Source: Cenococcum geophilum 1.58 (Eukaryota > Ascomycota > Dothideomycetes > Gloniales > Gloniaceae). Taken from it: a stretch of DNA of 64,000 bases. The stretch is from the NCBI GenBank assembly GCA_001692895.1, contig KV748198.1, positions 1,586,367 through 1,650,366 of the forward strand. The letters run 5' to 3'. Of the stretch, positions 36,771-48,225 are shown piece by piece; the stretch's first letter is position 1, and every line of letters starts with the position of its first letter. Under the pieces are notes generated by a model that worked only from the letters and a program-made list of their open reading frames with translations, was not told the DNA's origin and searched no databases. The position numbers and the translations under genes are program-made.

Positions 36771-39700
36771 TAGGTAGTTTTAGTATAGCCTATCTACTTA
36801 ACTTCATACTATATTTTATTATTAACGTCCTTATAGCTAACAATCTTTAAAACTTACCATTTATCTTCTTCCTATCCTCTATATGTGTCTGCTTTATAAA
36901 CTAGTGGCTTAATATTCCTATATACTGGTTCTAGCATTGCGATATACTATATAGGGTAGATCTTCATTTTGGCTAGTAGGTTTAACTTAAACGTAACCGG
37001 TGAAATCCTTTACGTAATTTTAAAAGGTCCTAGTCTAACATAGTCCAATTTCTTACTTAGTCGTCAACTCTTAAAATTTTTGTGTAGTAGCCACACTTTA
37101 TCTCCCTCCTTAAGATCTGGTCCCTTAGATCTCTTAGCATTATAGTACTTTTTTATTCTCTCTTATACTTTCTTTACTAATTCTATAAGGTCTATATAAA
37201 GATTTATTAATATCTTTATTCTTTCTTTGGCTATACTACTTGTTTTCTTCACTTACCGTAGTAATAACGATGTTCTTAGCTTATATCTATAATTTGCCTT
37301 AAATAGTAATATGCCTATTCCTTCTTAAGGTGTTATATTATATACAAACTGTATAACTAGTAATAGCGATACCCAATTGTTTTATGTATAATTAATATAA
37401 TACCTTAGATACTGCTCTAGCGTCTAATTTAATCTTTCCATTTAACCGTCTGTCTGTAGATAATATATAGTAGAAGTTGCTACTTAAACTCCTTATTCCG
37501 CTAAAAACACTTCCTAAAATACTGCTATAAATCTTAGATCTCTATCTAATATAATTTTGCTTAGTGCTCTATATCTTATAAACACTTCTTTAACGTAGAT
37601 TCTAGTGACATCTTCTGCTAAGATTTCTTCTATGCATGCTATAAAGTATCCCCACTTTATAAGCTTGTCTACTATTACTAAAATCACGTCATAATCTTAT
37701 CCGGTAATAGGATCTTTTAATTTTAGCAACTTAACAATAAAGTCTTATAATATAACCTCCCATAGTCTTTTTGGTATTTTAATAGGTTATAGCCCTCCAT
37801 ACGGCTTATACCTCGTTAGTTTATTCCTTTAGCAATCTAGACATTCCTTTATAACCCTTCTAGCCATCCTCTAAATTCCGTCAATAATATACTTCTTCTA
37901 AAGTCTTAACACTAAGCCCATAGCTCTATTGTGTCCTTAAGTTAGTCCCTTATAGAAGTCCTCCACAAACTACTCTACTATACTTCTTAGGATATACCTT
38001 ACTTCTCGATTTTCGTATATATCCGTTTATAGATCTTCTAGCTATACTTCTAGAATTCTTTACGCCTAAAAGCTTTCTAGTGTCTTGTAGACCTTCTCTA
38101 GTTTATTATCTTCTTAAGTTACTATAATTTTCGGGTAATTATACCTAATTAATCCGTCTATATCTTTTCGTAATAAAGCCCCTAATGGCTTTTCCTTATT
38201 TTATAGTTTAGCTTTACGGCTTAGAGTATCTGCCCGCGTATTGTCCGTGCCTTTAGTATACTAAATCTTAAAATGGTATTCCGTAAGCATCTCTGCCTAT
38301 TTAACCTGTCTTCGGTTAAGTTCCTTCGTTATTAAAAATCCTATTAGGTTCTTATAATCCGTTTTAACTACAAATAGTTTCTCTATGCCTTATAAGAATG
38401 CTCTCTATTCCTTTAATACTACAACTATACCTAATAACTCCTTATTATAGATGTCATAGTTCAACTCTAATAGTGTTATTTTCCGACTATAGTATACCAC
38501 TAGGTGCTATCTATCTTAATGCCTTTACATAAAGCACGCCCCTAGTATATAGTCTAATACATCTATTTCTACAACCGTCTCTAGTCCTAGTTAATAAATC
38601 TTAAGAACTAGCTCCTAGGTAAACAACTCTTTAACTTTCTTAAAGAGTTCTCTTTACTCTTCCCCCTATACCTATAGTTCTTCTTTCTTTATTAATTGTG
38701 TAAATAGTTTAATATCCTTTAACCACTGCGCTATAAACCTTCTACAGTAATTGCAAAATCCTAGGAACAATCTTAACTATATAACGTTCTCTAGTTTCTA
38801 CCAATTCACTATAGCCTTAATCTTCTTTAGATCTATACTAAGTTAGCCTAGTTTAATAATAAATCTAACGAAATCAGTCTTCCTAGTAAAGAACTCGTAT
38901 TTCTCAATTACTACTAGCATCTATTCCTTTTATAGTTTCTTTAAGACCCATTTAACATATTCCCCATATTCTTCCTTAGTTATTAAGTAGATAATAATAT
39001 CGTTAAGGTATACCATAACAAATTTATCCAAGTGTTTTCCTAATACATTGTTAATACGCTTCTAGAATATTGCTAGTACGTTTATAAGCCCGAATTATAT
39101 AACTAATGGTTTATATAGTCCTTCCTTTAACCTAAAGGCTGCCTTCCATTTATCGCCTTCCTTAATCCTAATCTAATAGTACGCCCATCTCAGATCTATC
39201 TTTGTGAAGATTTGCGCATTACCTATCCTATCTTAGATTTCACTAATTAAGGGTAAAGGATATCTATCCTTCCTAGTGATGCTGTTTAACTGTCTATAGT
39301 CGATACACAGCCTTAGTTTGCCATTTTTCTTTAGTACGAATAGTACTAGATAACCCGCTAATAACTACGATAGTTTAATGTATCCCTTTCATAGATTTTC
39401 CTAGATAAACTCTTTTAACGCTCTACCTTCTTCTTCGGTAAGCTTGTAGATTAGAAAGAACCTTAGACTTATTCCTAGTTCCAATTCTATTTTATAGTCC
39501 CATGCTGCATATTCTAATAGTTTTTTACTTTCTGGTGACTATAGTTTCTTACCATACTTATAGTATCTTTTTGGTACATAGCTTAGTCCTTTTTCTATTT
39601 CTTTATAGGTTGCTCCTACTTAGTACTATACTAACTTGGCTTATCGTCGCATTTTACGGCGTTAAGTATTTTTAATATCGACCTAACCTATAATCCAATT

Positions 39701-42700
39701 AATTCTTAGATTGTATTCCTGTAACCAAGGCATACCTAATACTGCCTCGTCCCGTCCCAATAGTAGGATATTAAAAAACATCTCGATTTATCTTCCTTTA
39801 ATAGTTATTTAAATAGGTCCTATTTCAAGATTAATAATCCCTCCTCTATAGGTTATTAGATCTCCTAAAATTATAACTAATAGGTAAAATTGCTCCTTTT
39901 ATCTATAAGGTAGTCCCATTCTCTTAACTGCTACTAGTAAGATATGGTTTTGCGTTACTCCACTATCTATTAGCGCTTTAAACTGCTAATCTTACTAATT
40001 AATCCGTAAATTTAGGTGTCGTCCTTAAATTCCTTTAAGGGTCTAAGGCTCTACTACTAGCTCCCTCTAGTCCTATAGGCCTCTACTTTTCCCAACTATT
40101 AGCTGCTTAATCCTAGTGCACTTAACTTACTCTTTAGCCAATACCTAGTTCGTTTTTTATCTTTAATATGCTATAAACACGTATTTTCTAGGCATTCTCA
40201 CCACTGTCGTCCGTCTAAGCATTTTTCCGTAAGGAATCTTCCTAATTAAAGTACTAAACTTCCTTCCTCTTAGGTCTCTATTAGATGCTATCTATGCATA
40301 TATTTAGCATTCCTATATTATTACTTGTCCGTTATCCAGTATATCCTTATAAGGTATTTCCGATTCTTTTCTTTTGGATTCTTATATATTTTGCATATAT
40401 CGTCTACGTACGCAATCTATAATAACGTATAGTATACTAGGTGCTTTAGGTTAACTCTTAGCTCGTCTTTATCCCTAAGTTTAAACCTTTATTATGCTAA
40501 TCTAAACGTTATAACTTTATTCGCGGGTACTAAGATGCGTCTCTCGCTTCTCTAGTCCTCTAAACGTTCCTCTAGATCCTTTAACGTTATAATTAAGGCT
40601 CCTTTAATATGCGTTATAGCCTTCTCTATAATTAGGTGGTCCTAGATAACTTTTTCATCCAACTACATATAGAAATCTTCCTACTTATTATTATGCCTTT
40701 ATCTATACCACTTTTAGTACAGCTACTGGAGTGTATATAGTCTATCCATAAGGAAATATCTCTTTATTACTGCATCGTGACAGCCTTTAGTATGTCGTTC
40801 TTCGAACCTAGTAGGAATCCCTAGATCCTCTTCTTATTCCAGTTTGGTAAGCCACTTAGCCCTTAGTATGCCTACTTTCGGCCTATTAGTAATTCTTCGT
40901 ACTAGTGCTCTGTCCTTTATACGTCCCAATATGCTAGATCTTCTATCTAGTTTCTATTCTTGCTACGCAATAATTCTTTACCTAAATTCTTCCATAGTTT
41001 CTTTTAGTTTGCGCCTTACGCTCTAATCCTTAAAGTCATCTTGCTTCTTAATCCTAGTATCAATTTTTCGATCTTTAGTCCGAACACTTTATTTAACTAG
41101 TAAATCCTCTAGGTCTATATATTCGTCTCCTAGTCTAGTCGCTATTTATACCGCAGATTCTCTAATCTATAAAGAAGCTCCTAGCCTCTTACCTATAGGT
41201 GTCTTAATTCATACCCTAAATCCTTAACCCTTTGGGTTCTTTAATCCCAAGCTTACTTCTAACTTAAGTTTAGCCCCTACCTTAGTCCAATTAGGCTTAA
41301 CTAGTATCCTCGTCTCGTCTTAAGAATCTTATATTATTAGGAATTCTTATCCTAAGCTCATTTGTATATCTTTAAACTAAGCTACTACTCTACTCCATCG
41401 GTTTCTATCCATTGTGGGTCCTTAAGCTTGCCTTATCTCGTCTTAAAAATCTTAGTCGTCTCTTATCTCATCTTAAAAATCTTAAGCCTTTGGCCCTTTA
41501 CCTTTATTAAGTGCCAAAGTGGTTCACTGTCCTACTTCTTTTGCGTCTTATAAAGCGATAGACATCGTGTCTAGTGGGGTTTCGATCCCTACTAATATTC
41601 CCTATTCTGTAGTGGAATCATCCTCTACCTTTAGTATAACATCTCCGAGGTTTACTCGCTCCCAGTAAGCGGCCCTTATTGCCTCATCGTTACAAAATAT
41701 TTCGCCTAGGTCGAATTCATTGTCCTTAATATCCGATCTGCAAATTAGTTTGTTAGTTCCTCTACATTTTATAAGTGCTGGCTCCTATAGCTAATAGCTT
41801 GCGCCATACTTAGCGTCTTTATAAATTTGGTATGCGTTATTATAACAAAACGTAAAACTTTTAATTAAACATTCTTTTGTTCCTTATAGCATATTATCGT
41901 CCCTCTATATATATATATCGTCTGCTAGTTTTATACCTTTTACTATATAGTAACTCTACCCACTTCTATAGTCTCTAACATAATAACCCTATTTTCCGCA
42001 ATTTATGCAAGCTCCTTCTTTAAACTATTTCTCTTGTTATAGAGTCCGCCTAAATGTCTTCTACTGTTAAGATCCCTAATTCGGCCTTTGCTCCTTAGAC
42101 CTTTAATTACCTAATCCTTATCCTCTAGGTTTTTATGGTTTGCTCCATCTCTTATAGGCTTCTTTAGTACCACTTAGGTCCATTAGCTCTGCGCCATACC
42201 ATAGTTTCTAACTTAGCTTTTATCATTGCGTACTCTGCGCCTTATATAACTATAAAACTCTATCCTAGCCCTTCTTAGCCTGTTCCCTTTAGTAAATCCA
42301 ATTGTTAATCTTAATCGCCTAATCTATTAGTTCCCTTAGGGTATCCGCATCTTCCATTAGGATAATCGCGTCCTAGACTTTAGCCTTAAGTCCCTATTTA
42401 TACTATGCCATAAGCGCCTTATTATTCCACTTTACTTATATTGCTAGTGTCTAGAACTATATCATATACTTAATTACTAAAGTTCGTTATACAAGATTCT
42501 GGAGTTTTCTTTCCGCTATAGTCGTTTCTTCTAGGTCTCCAAACATCTGCGTAAGTCGTTCTACGAATCCTTCCCAACTTAAGAACATAAATCGCACGTC
42601 TTGGTTAGTAGTCGTCATTCCATTTGCCTGTATCTCCGTAAGATAGGGTTTAAACCACTTAAGTGCTTTTCCTAATAAGAATAGTCCTGCATAGGCTATC

Positions 42701-43055
42701 CGATCTACAGGTATAGGTAACTTTACTCCCTCCTATAAGACCTTAAAGTACATCTATATAAGGAATCCTTTAAGCTTTAACCTCTCTCCTATAAATCTCT
42801 TAATTAATAGTAGCTTAATCTTTACTGCTCCTATCCCGTTAAGTCTTTCTTCCAACACTATATTATTAGCTGTTAACTAGTTAACTATTTCCTGTAGCTA
42901 TCCGACCGTTATAGGTTGCTATAAGTCAGTATCTGCCATACTGGTGTCACCTCCTGTCCTTAAAGTAGTTACTGCCGTTAATAGCGTCGTAGTGGCTGCT
43001 TTTGGTGGCATGTTGTTCGACTTCTTATATTAATACTATAACTAGGTAGTAATTA

Positions 43056-43481
43056 TATAACGGAACCTTATAGCAGGAACTACAATAGGCTCGTTAATAG
43101 GCTAGGTGTATAAAAAATACAAGTATAAAAGTCGGTCAATATAATAATAACTAGTAGAGTGGTTGCCTAATAGATTAACTCCAATTATATTCTAAGAATT
43201 ACTATAAGGAAGGAACTATCTAGGTAGGGACTAAGGGTCCTTAAATACACAACCGTACTCCTAAGAAAGTTATTGCTCTATCTGCTCTGTCTGCTCTATT
43301 CACTCTGTAATAGATCTTATAGATTATACAGATTATACAGATCACATTACGTGACTCTGCTTACCATTCCTCGTCACATAGTTCTATGGGTTCCATCCTG
43401 GACCGTGCTTATATCAACCAACTAGCTTCTTCCAACTCCTCTCCAAGTAGTCGTAACATTGTGCTTAAAGCGTCCGTAACA
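43056..43481 (-). repeat. 5' LTR of D2
   Basis: Pair of 35559-35984 and close homologue of the D1 LTR at 21861-22280. L1 resumes at 43482 with the target copy gatag. Confidence 0.93.
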
Positions 43482-43916
43482 GATAGACCTCTTTGTATAT
43501 TACCTAGTCTTCTAATTAAATAGAAGGCTGCCTTTGCTTTAGAGATTTGTATTTCTATATATTGTTTAAAAGTAAGCTTAGAGTTTAGAAATACCCCTAG
43601 CCACCTAACTAGGGGTTAGTAGAGTTATAGAGTAGGGTCGCTTGGGTATAGTCTATTAGGGGTAGTAGTTTAGCCTAATTATTCTAGAACTTAAAGTAGT
43701 TATTAAAGGGCCGGAGTCTCTAGTCTAAGTATTAATTTATAATATCTATCTAATCGTCTACCCAGGGATATTATATTATAGAAAGCCTTAGCCTAATACC
43801 TAGGATCTGGGTAAACTTATTCTAAAAGGCTAATATAAACTACGGCCTGTAATTAGATATAATAATATCTAGTAGTCCGTAAATTTAGCAGATATAGTGG
43901 ATATATAGTTAGGCCG

Positions 43917-44044
43917 TGTAAGGTGATAAGCTCCGCACTACTCAGCCACGGCATAAACCCTAAAAGGTAAGCGAGTGACTAGCTTGACGCCAGGTATGGC
44001 TGTGCGGAACAATATATATAGGCGAGGTAACGAATCACCTAATA
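43917..44044. mobile_element. 128-bp mini-element with perfect 5-bp target duplication
   Basis: An insert in B2 flanked on both sides by ggccg (43912-43916 and 44045-44049). B1 shows the empty site near 9258. It begins tgtaaggtgat and ends with a worn inverted copy, atcaccta-ta. Inside is an inverted pair with cores ctccgcac and gtgcgga. It has no coding capacity. The size, TG...CA ends and 5-bp duplication fit a solo LTR of a terminal-repeat retrotransposon in miniature; a MITE is the alternative. Its composition is less worn than that of B2. Confidence 0.85.
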
Positions 44045-45285
44045 GGCCGCCTCTTTAATATTAATATCCTTATAATAGGGAATTGAGAATAGGCGCTTAC
44101 TAAAGCGGTCGACTAGAATTATAACTATAGTATACCCGCCGCGGTCTATAGATAGCTTATAAAAGTCTATAAAGATATATTGCTAAAGGCGGTTAGGTAT
44201 TAGGAGGGATTTTAATAGTCTTAGGGTTTTATCTTATAGTTTTATAGTTTTATATATACCGGTTAATATCTATAACTATTCTAGGCTAGTAGTAGCAGTT
44301 ACCTATAATCTTATAAGTCTTATTTTTATAGGGTAAGCTATAAAGACCTAGGTATATACTTTGGTAATAAGCTAAGTCTATAAATTCTATTCCTCTACTA
44401 CTACTAGCTATTCCTAGTATTTAAGTAGTCCAGTTTTAAGGACCTATAGGCTAATATTATTCTGTACTTTATTATAGTATTTTTATTAGAGAGGGGGGGG
44501 GTTATACAGTTTACCTATAATAGTTTATTAATAGTATTAGGTTTTAGGGAGTTAATAGGATATACTTTAGCGCCTAAAGAGTTTAGTTCTATCTATATTT
44601 AGGGGTTAAGATATTCCAGTTATAGTAGCGTCTAAGTCTATAATATAATTTTTACGGCTCTTTAGTTGCCTAGGTCCTATTTACGCCTTATAAGGGCATC
44701 CGTGTAGTTTATAGCGCCTAGCCTATATATAATTAAGAAGTTAAACTAGAATAGGATATCTGCCTAGCGCGCCTACTGGGCTGTAAGGGCCTTTATTATT
44801 TTAAAATATTCTAAGGCCTTATAATTAGAGACTACCTAAATAAGTTTAGGGGTCCCTTTTAGCTATACTCGCTAATGCTAAAAATTAGAGATAATAGCCA
44901 GCATTTCTTTATTATAAATTAGGTAGATTAGCTTAGTATCTACTATAGTTTTTAAGTAGTAAGTAATAGGATGCTATTCTCTGTCCGTCTGCTTCTAGGA
45001 ATAAACGTTAGTAATAATACTATTTAAAGTATTAGTTTCTAGTATTAAGGGCCGTTCTAGGTTAAAATAGGTAAGTAAAGAGGTAGAAGCTAGCCGTTTC
45101 TTAAGCTTATTAAAGGCCTACCTATATATATAATTAAAGTAGAAGGGCCAGCCCTTATAGGTAAGGCGGCTAAAGGACTAAGTAATTCTACTATAGTTTT
45201 TAATAAAGGGTTAGTAGAAGTTATAAAAGCCTAAAAATAACTATACTCCCTTTATAATTCTTAAGTATACCTAGTTAATTATAGC

Positions 45286-45451
45286 TGTTGGGAATAAGGC
45301 AAGCGGTTGTCACGTAACGCCGCGGCACTAGCGTGGCGAGGAGCCCTAAGCTCCTCGCCCTTCCTTATTCCAATCAAAAAGCTTTATTAACTAACATCAC
45401 TATAACCTACTCGAGTAGTCGTTATTGGTGAGTCACCCTGTGTAACTAACA
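45286..45451 (+). repeat. 5' LTR of F
   Basis: Begins tgttggg and ends ctaaca. It contains a perfect 10-bp stem, ggcgaggagc and its inverse with a 5-base loop (45335-45359), which may act as a structured RNA end, and a worn gtcacgtgac box (45309-45318). Confidence 0.95.
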
Positions 45452-46282
45452 CTGATTAGTGGTTGAATACACAGTCAACTACAGAGCAGCTAGGTTTTCG
45501 AATAGAAGAGATAGTCTCGTGCAGGGGTGCCATATGCGCTCATATGGAATGGATCCCGGCGATACTATACTACCTTAAACTTGCGGAAAACTAGTAATAG
45601 AAGTGTTACTAAGTACTAGGAGATACCAAGTTGCGTCTATTACGCAGAATAACCACGTTTACGAAGATTTGGTTAAGTACTTTAGGTCAGAAGTGTTACT
45701 AAACCTACGGTCCTAAGTTAACGTCCAAAACGCGTCAAACTACCTTAATTGCCTACCTATCGATTAACGGCACCTTACAAGAACATATAAACAAATCGGC
45801 AGTTCCGCTTCGACAACTACCTTAACACCCTCCGTATGCCTTCGCAGATTTAGTTATTATGGCGTTAACCTACCTAAAGAAGTACAAGAAAGATATTAAC
45901 CTAAAGACATAGAATAGAGACATTAACCTTATAAACGCTAAACCACAAGACCTAAACGGATTCTTATTACACCGCATAGTATACTATAAAGACAGTAAAT
46001 ACGACGATACCGCGCTATAGGAATGTATAAGGGAGGACTTTGTTAGATAGATAAAGGAAACATAGGCTCCCGCGAATAAGGATATCATATAAAACTTCCG
46101 TAACTTTTTACAGGAGTATAGAGTATTCGTCCCTATAGACGGGGGCGTTATTAGAGACAATATTTAGGAGCATATTATTAATGCAAAAGAAGAGCACAAA
46201 TGGACTCCACAAGAGATTAAGATTAAGCACCAAATACGCGCTATAAAGAAGTTTAACTCTCGAGGGAATTCTAATAACGGAC

Positions 46283-46615
46283 AGCCACAAGCTCCGTCTA
46301 TATAAGCTCCGTCTGTACAAGCTCCGTCTATACAAGCTCCGTCTCCACAAGCTCCGTCTACACAAGCTCCGTCTACACAAGCTCCGTCCGCGCAAGCTCC
46401 GTTNAACTCAAGCGCCGAGACGTCTCCTCTAACCCCTACCGCGCCTAGGCAGCCTCCGCAGGGATCTCCGCAGCAACCACTATAGATAACCTTAGGCTAT
46501 CAAACACCTTAAGTTCCTTAGGCTGCCGCATCTTAACCTATGCCACAAGCTCCGTCTATACAAGCTCCGTCTCTATAAGCTCCGTCCGCACAAGCTCCAT
46601 CCGCGCAAGCTCCGT
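46283..46615 (+). repeat. 15-bp coding repeats in F
   Basis: Two arrays of caagctccgtctata-type units: about eight at 46287-46402 and about five at 46549-46618. The phase matches the gag-like frame and gives the residues QAPS plus one variable residue. The non-repeated segment between them is also duplicated: NTSPLTPTAP-like sequence follows each array. One undetermined base is at 46404. Confidence 0.88.
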
Positions 46616-47435
46616 CCCACTTAAGCGCCAAGACATCTCCCCTAACCCCTACCGCGCCTGGACAACCGGCACAACAAGCCAGATCTGTGAACGATATCCT
46701 AACCCACCAGCAACCTCCGCAAGAACCTCCGCAGTAATCTCTACAGTAATATCCGCAGTAATATCCGCAGTAATCTCCGCAGCAATCTCCGCAATAAGCC
46801 TCTACTTCTCCACAAACATTTAACAAGCTTCAGAAGATCTAGCGTGGAGGGGAATTCCAAAACTCCTATAGTTCCCAAGGTAGCTACAGAGGTGGCTACC
46901 AGCGTAATCCAGACAGGAAGTTCTCGTAGAGGGTACCGTGAAGAGAGAGTAATATAGGGGGGGGGGGGAGCGGTTGGAACGGCATAGTCACGCAGGCAAT
47001 CTATAAAAGAAAGAACTGCCAGTATCTACAATTCTGTGCCGATCTGCCTACGGAACCAACTCTATACTGGCACCGCACTGCCACATACCATCAACAAACC
47101 GATAGCGCCGCTATGCCTACTATTACGATACTAATCGCGCTAATACGCCTGCGATCTACCGACCAAATAATCGTGCCTATACGCCTACAATTAACCAACC
47201 GACTGATAGACAAGCTCTATACTTAACCACTATCACTACCGCTGCTGGTACCGTACTACTACCCAAACAGACTTTTACTGCTTCCACCTGCAGCTAAACT
47301 AATACCTTACTGCCTTCCTGCAGCACTACATCCACAAAAGAAGAATTGCTAGAAGCTTCTTATGGAACTTAGTAAGGTAGATAACGGTACTAGGGCATAC
47401 TACCTGCGATATTCTACGGACCCTAATTCTAACCA

Positions 47436-47480
47436 GCCAATCAGGATTTTCCATCCCCGGGATGGAAAATCGCTATTGGC
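47436..47480. repeat. CCAAT-ended hairpin, copy 1 (in F)
   Basis: 45-bp near-perfect palindrome: the arm gccaat-aggattttccat meets its inverse atggaaaatcgctattggc around a CCCGG centre. Related copies lie at 50725-50769 and 63375-63419 in the opposite orientation. Confidence 0.9.
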
Positions 47481-47765
47481 TCGCTTACCACTAGCGCCTT
47501 AGCGGCCTTTATAAGATATCCACCTACTCCTACTTCTAAACGATTCTTTCTCCTTTCTCTTCTTCTCCTTAGTTTAATATTTTCACTAAATAGCAATTTA
47601 TAAGCTTTAGTTTGGAGGCATTTATACAAGCCGCTATAAGAGGCAAATTTTAGGACAGCGAGACTTATATTGCAATGGCAATAGTAAGTAAGGAGGATTT
47701 ATATGTGTTACGCTAGTCAAGCAGTATTTGTATATAGATGGCAACCACAAAAGAAGAGTTGCCAG

Positions 47766-47931
47766 TGTTGGGAATAAGGCAAGCGGTTGTCACGTGACGC
47801 CGCGGCACTAGCGTGGCGAGAAGCCCTAAGCTCCTCGCCCTTCCTTATTCCAATTAAAAAGCTTTATTAACCAACATCACTGTAACCTACTCGAGTAGTC
47901 GTTATTGGTGAGTCACCCTGTGTGACCAACA
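47766..47931 (+). repeat. 3' LTR of F
   Basis: Pair of 45286-45451. It keeps a perfect gtcacgtgac palindrome (47789-47798) and the same stem-loop with one mismatch (47815-47839). Confidence 0.95.
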
Positions 47932-47997
47932 ATAGCTGTCTTTTTTTTAAGTCTGCCTTAATTCCGTCTATACTAATAATAAACCTTAGGTACTTTA

Positions 47998-48225
47998 CGT
48001 CACGGCACTGGCAGAAAATGGTAGAACTTGGCAGAACTTAGTTAGTAGAATTTGGTAGAACCTTGCGGTTACGTAACGCGAAGGTCTTATAAAACCTCCA
48101 GCGGCGCTACTCTTCTTCCCCTTTCCTTTCTTTAGCTTTAAATCCTTATTTATAGAAAATCTAATTATAGAGACTTGCACGTCCCTCTTATTATACTTGT
48201 GCTTTAATTAACTAAGTCGTTAATA
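47998..48225 (+). repeat. 5' LTR of B3
   Basis: 228 bp, homologous to 13678-13903 in reverse orientation. The likely target copy is cttta (47993-47997); the matching copy at the other end is outside the window. A TATA-like tataaaac lies near 48087. Confidence 0.85.

Larger units (their letters stand above)
35559..43481 (-). mobile_element. D2: Ty3/gypsy chromovirus inside L1
   Basis: Fossil element of 7923 bp on the minus strand. The 426-bp LTRs (35559-35984 and 43056-43481) have a perfect gatag target duplication (35554-35558 and 43482-43486). Reading leftwards: gag about 42980-41000 with a CCHC knuckle (CINCGK near 42000), protease about 40100-39900, reverse transcriptase about 39700-38900 (VYLNDIIIYL near 39000), RNase H about 38700-38250, integrase about 38150-37150 and chromodomain about 36865-36760 (KIVSYKDVNNKI). 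Between pol and the 3' LTR lies a plus-strand reading region listed separately. The element is complete in layout but broken with many breaks. It is the best guide to the worn sister copy D1. Confidence 0.93.
24836..43615 (-). mobile_element. L1: 5'-truncated LINE, split by C and D2
   Basis: LINE on the minus strand, seen as 24836-26359, 35242-35558 and 43482-43615. The footprint is flanked by a perfect 11-bp repeat, ttagtagagtt (24825-24835 and 43616-43626), and B1 shows the empty site near 8985. The three pieces align in order with L2 in reverse: the 3' untranslated region first, then the zinc-knuckle end, RNase H, and reverse transcriptase up to about L2 position 55710, where L1 is 5'-truncated. 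The T-rich left edge (24836-24862) is the complement of an A-rich tail. In-frame stops are frequent in all pieces, so it is dead. Confidence 0.92.
45286..47931 (+). mobile_element. F: short LTR element with gag-like region only
   Basis: Fossil LTR element of 2646 bp inside B2. The 166-bp LTRs (45286-45451 and 47766-47931) have a perfect atagc target duplication (45281-45285 and 47932-47936). The interior reads on the plus strand as a gag-like, Gln/Pro/Ser-rich protein region (about 45700-46960) with two arrays of a five-residue repeat of the type QAPSx, ending in a Gly/Tyr/Arg/Gln-rich stretch. No protease, reverse transcriptase or integrase is seen and there is no room for them, so it probably depended on another element's enzymes. 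The LTRs differ at only about 7 of 166 sites, all transitions, which makes it one of the fresher insertions. It has a moderate number of breaks. Confidence 0.9.
23373..47997 (-). mobile_element. B2: Ty3/gypsy retrotransposon footprint, host of the right stack
   Basis: Fossil family-B element on the minus strand, seen as 23373-24835, 43616-43916, 44045-45285 and 47932-47997. These align in order with B1. Its 3' LTR is 23373-23857. Inside follow the C-rich complement of the purine tract, the integrase end, then (from 43616) integrase, RNase H and the start of reverse transcriptase. The remainder lies right of B3, outside the window. Guests: L1 (with C and D2), the 128-bp mini-element, F, and B3, a member of its own family in opposite orientation. 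It is broken with very many breaks and is among the most worn copies here. Confidence 0.88.

Noticed and set aside
46108-46826. Minus-strand frames with Arg/Ser or Cys/Gly repeats
   Set aside because: They are antisense shadows of the QAPS-type coding repeats and Gln-rich region of F.
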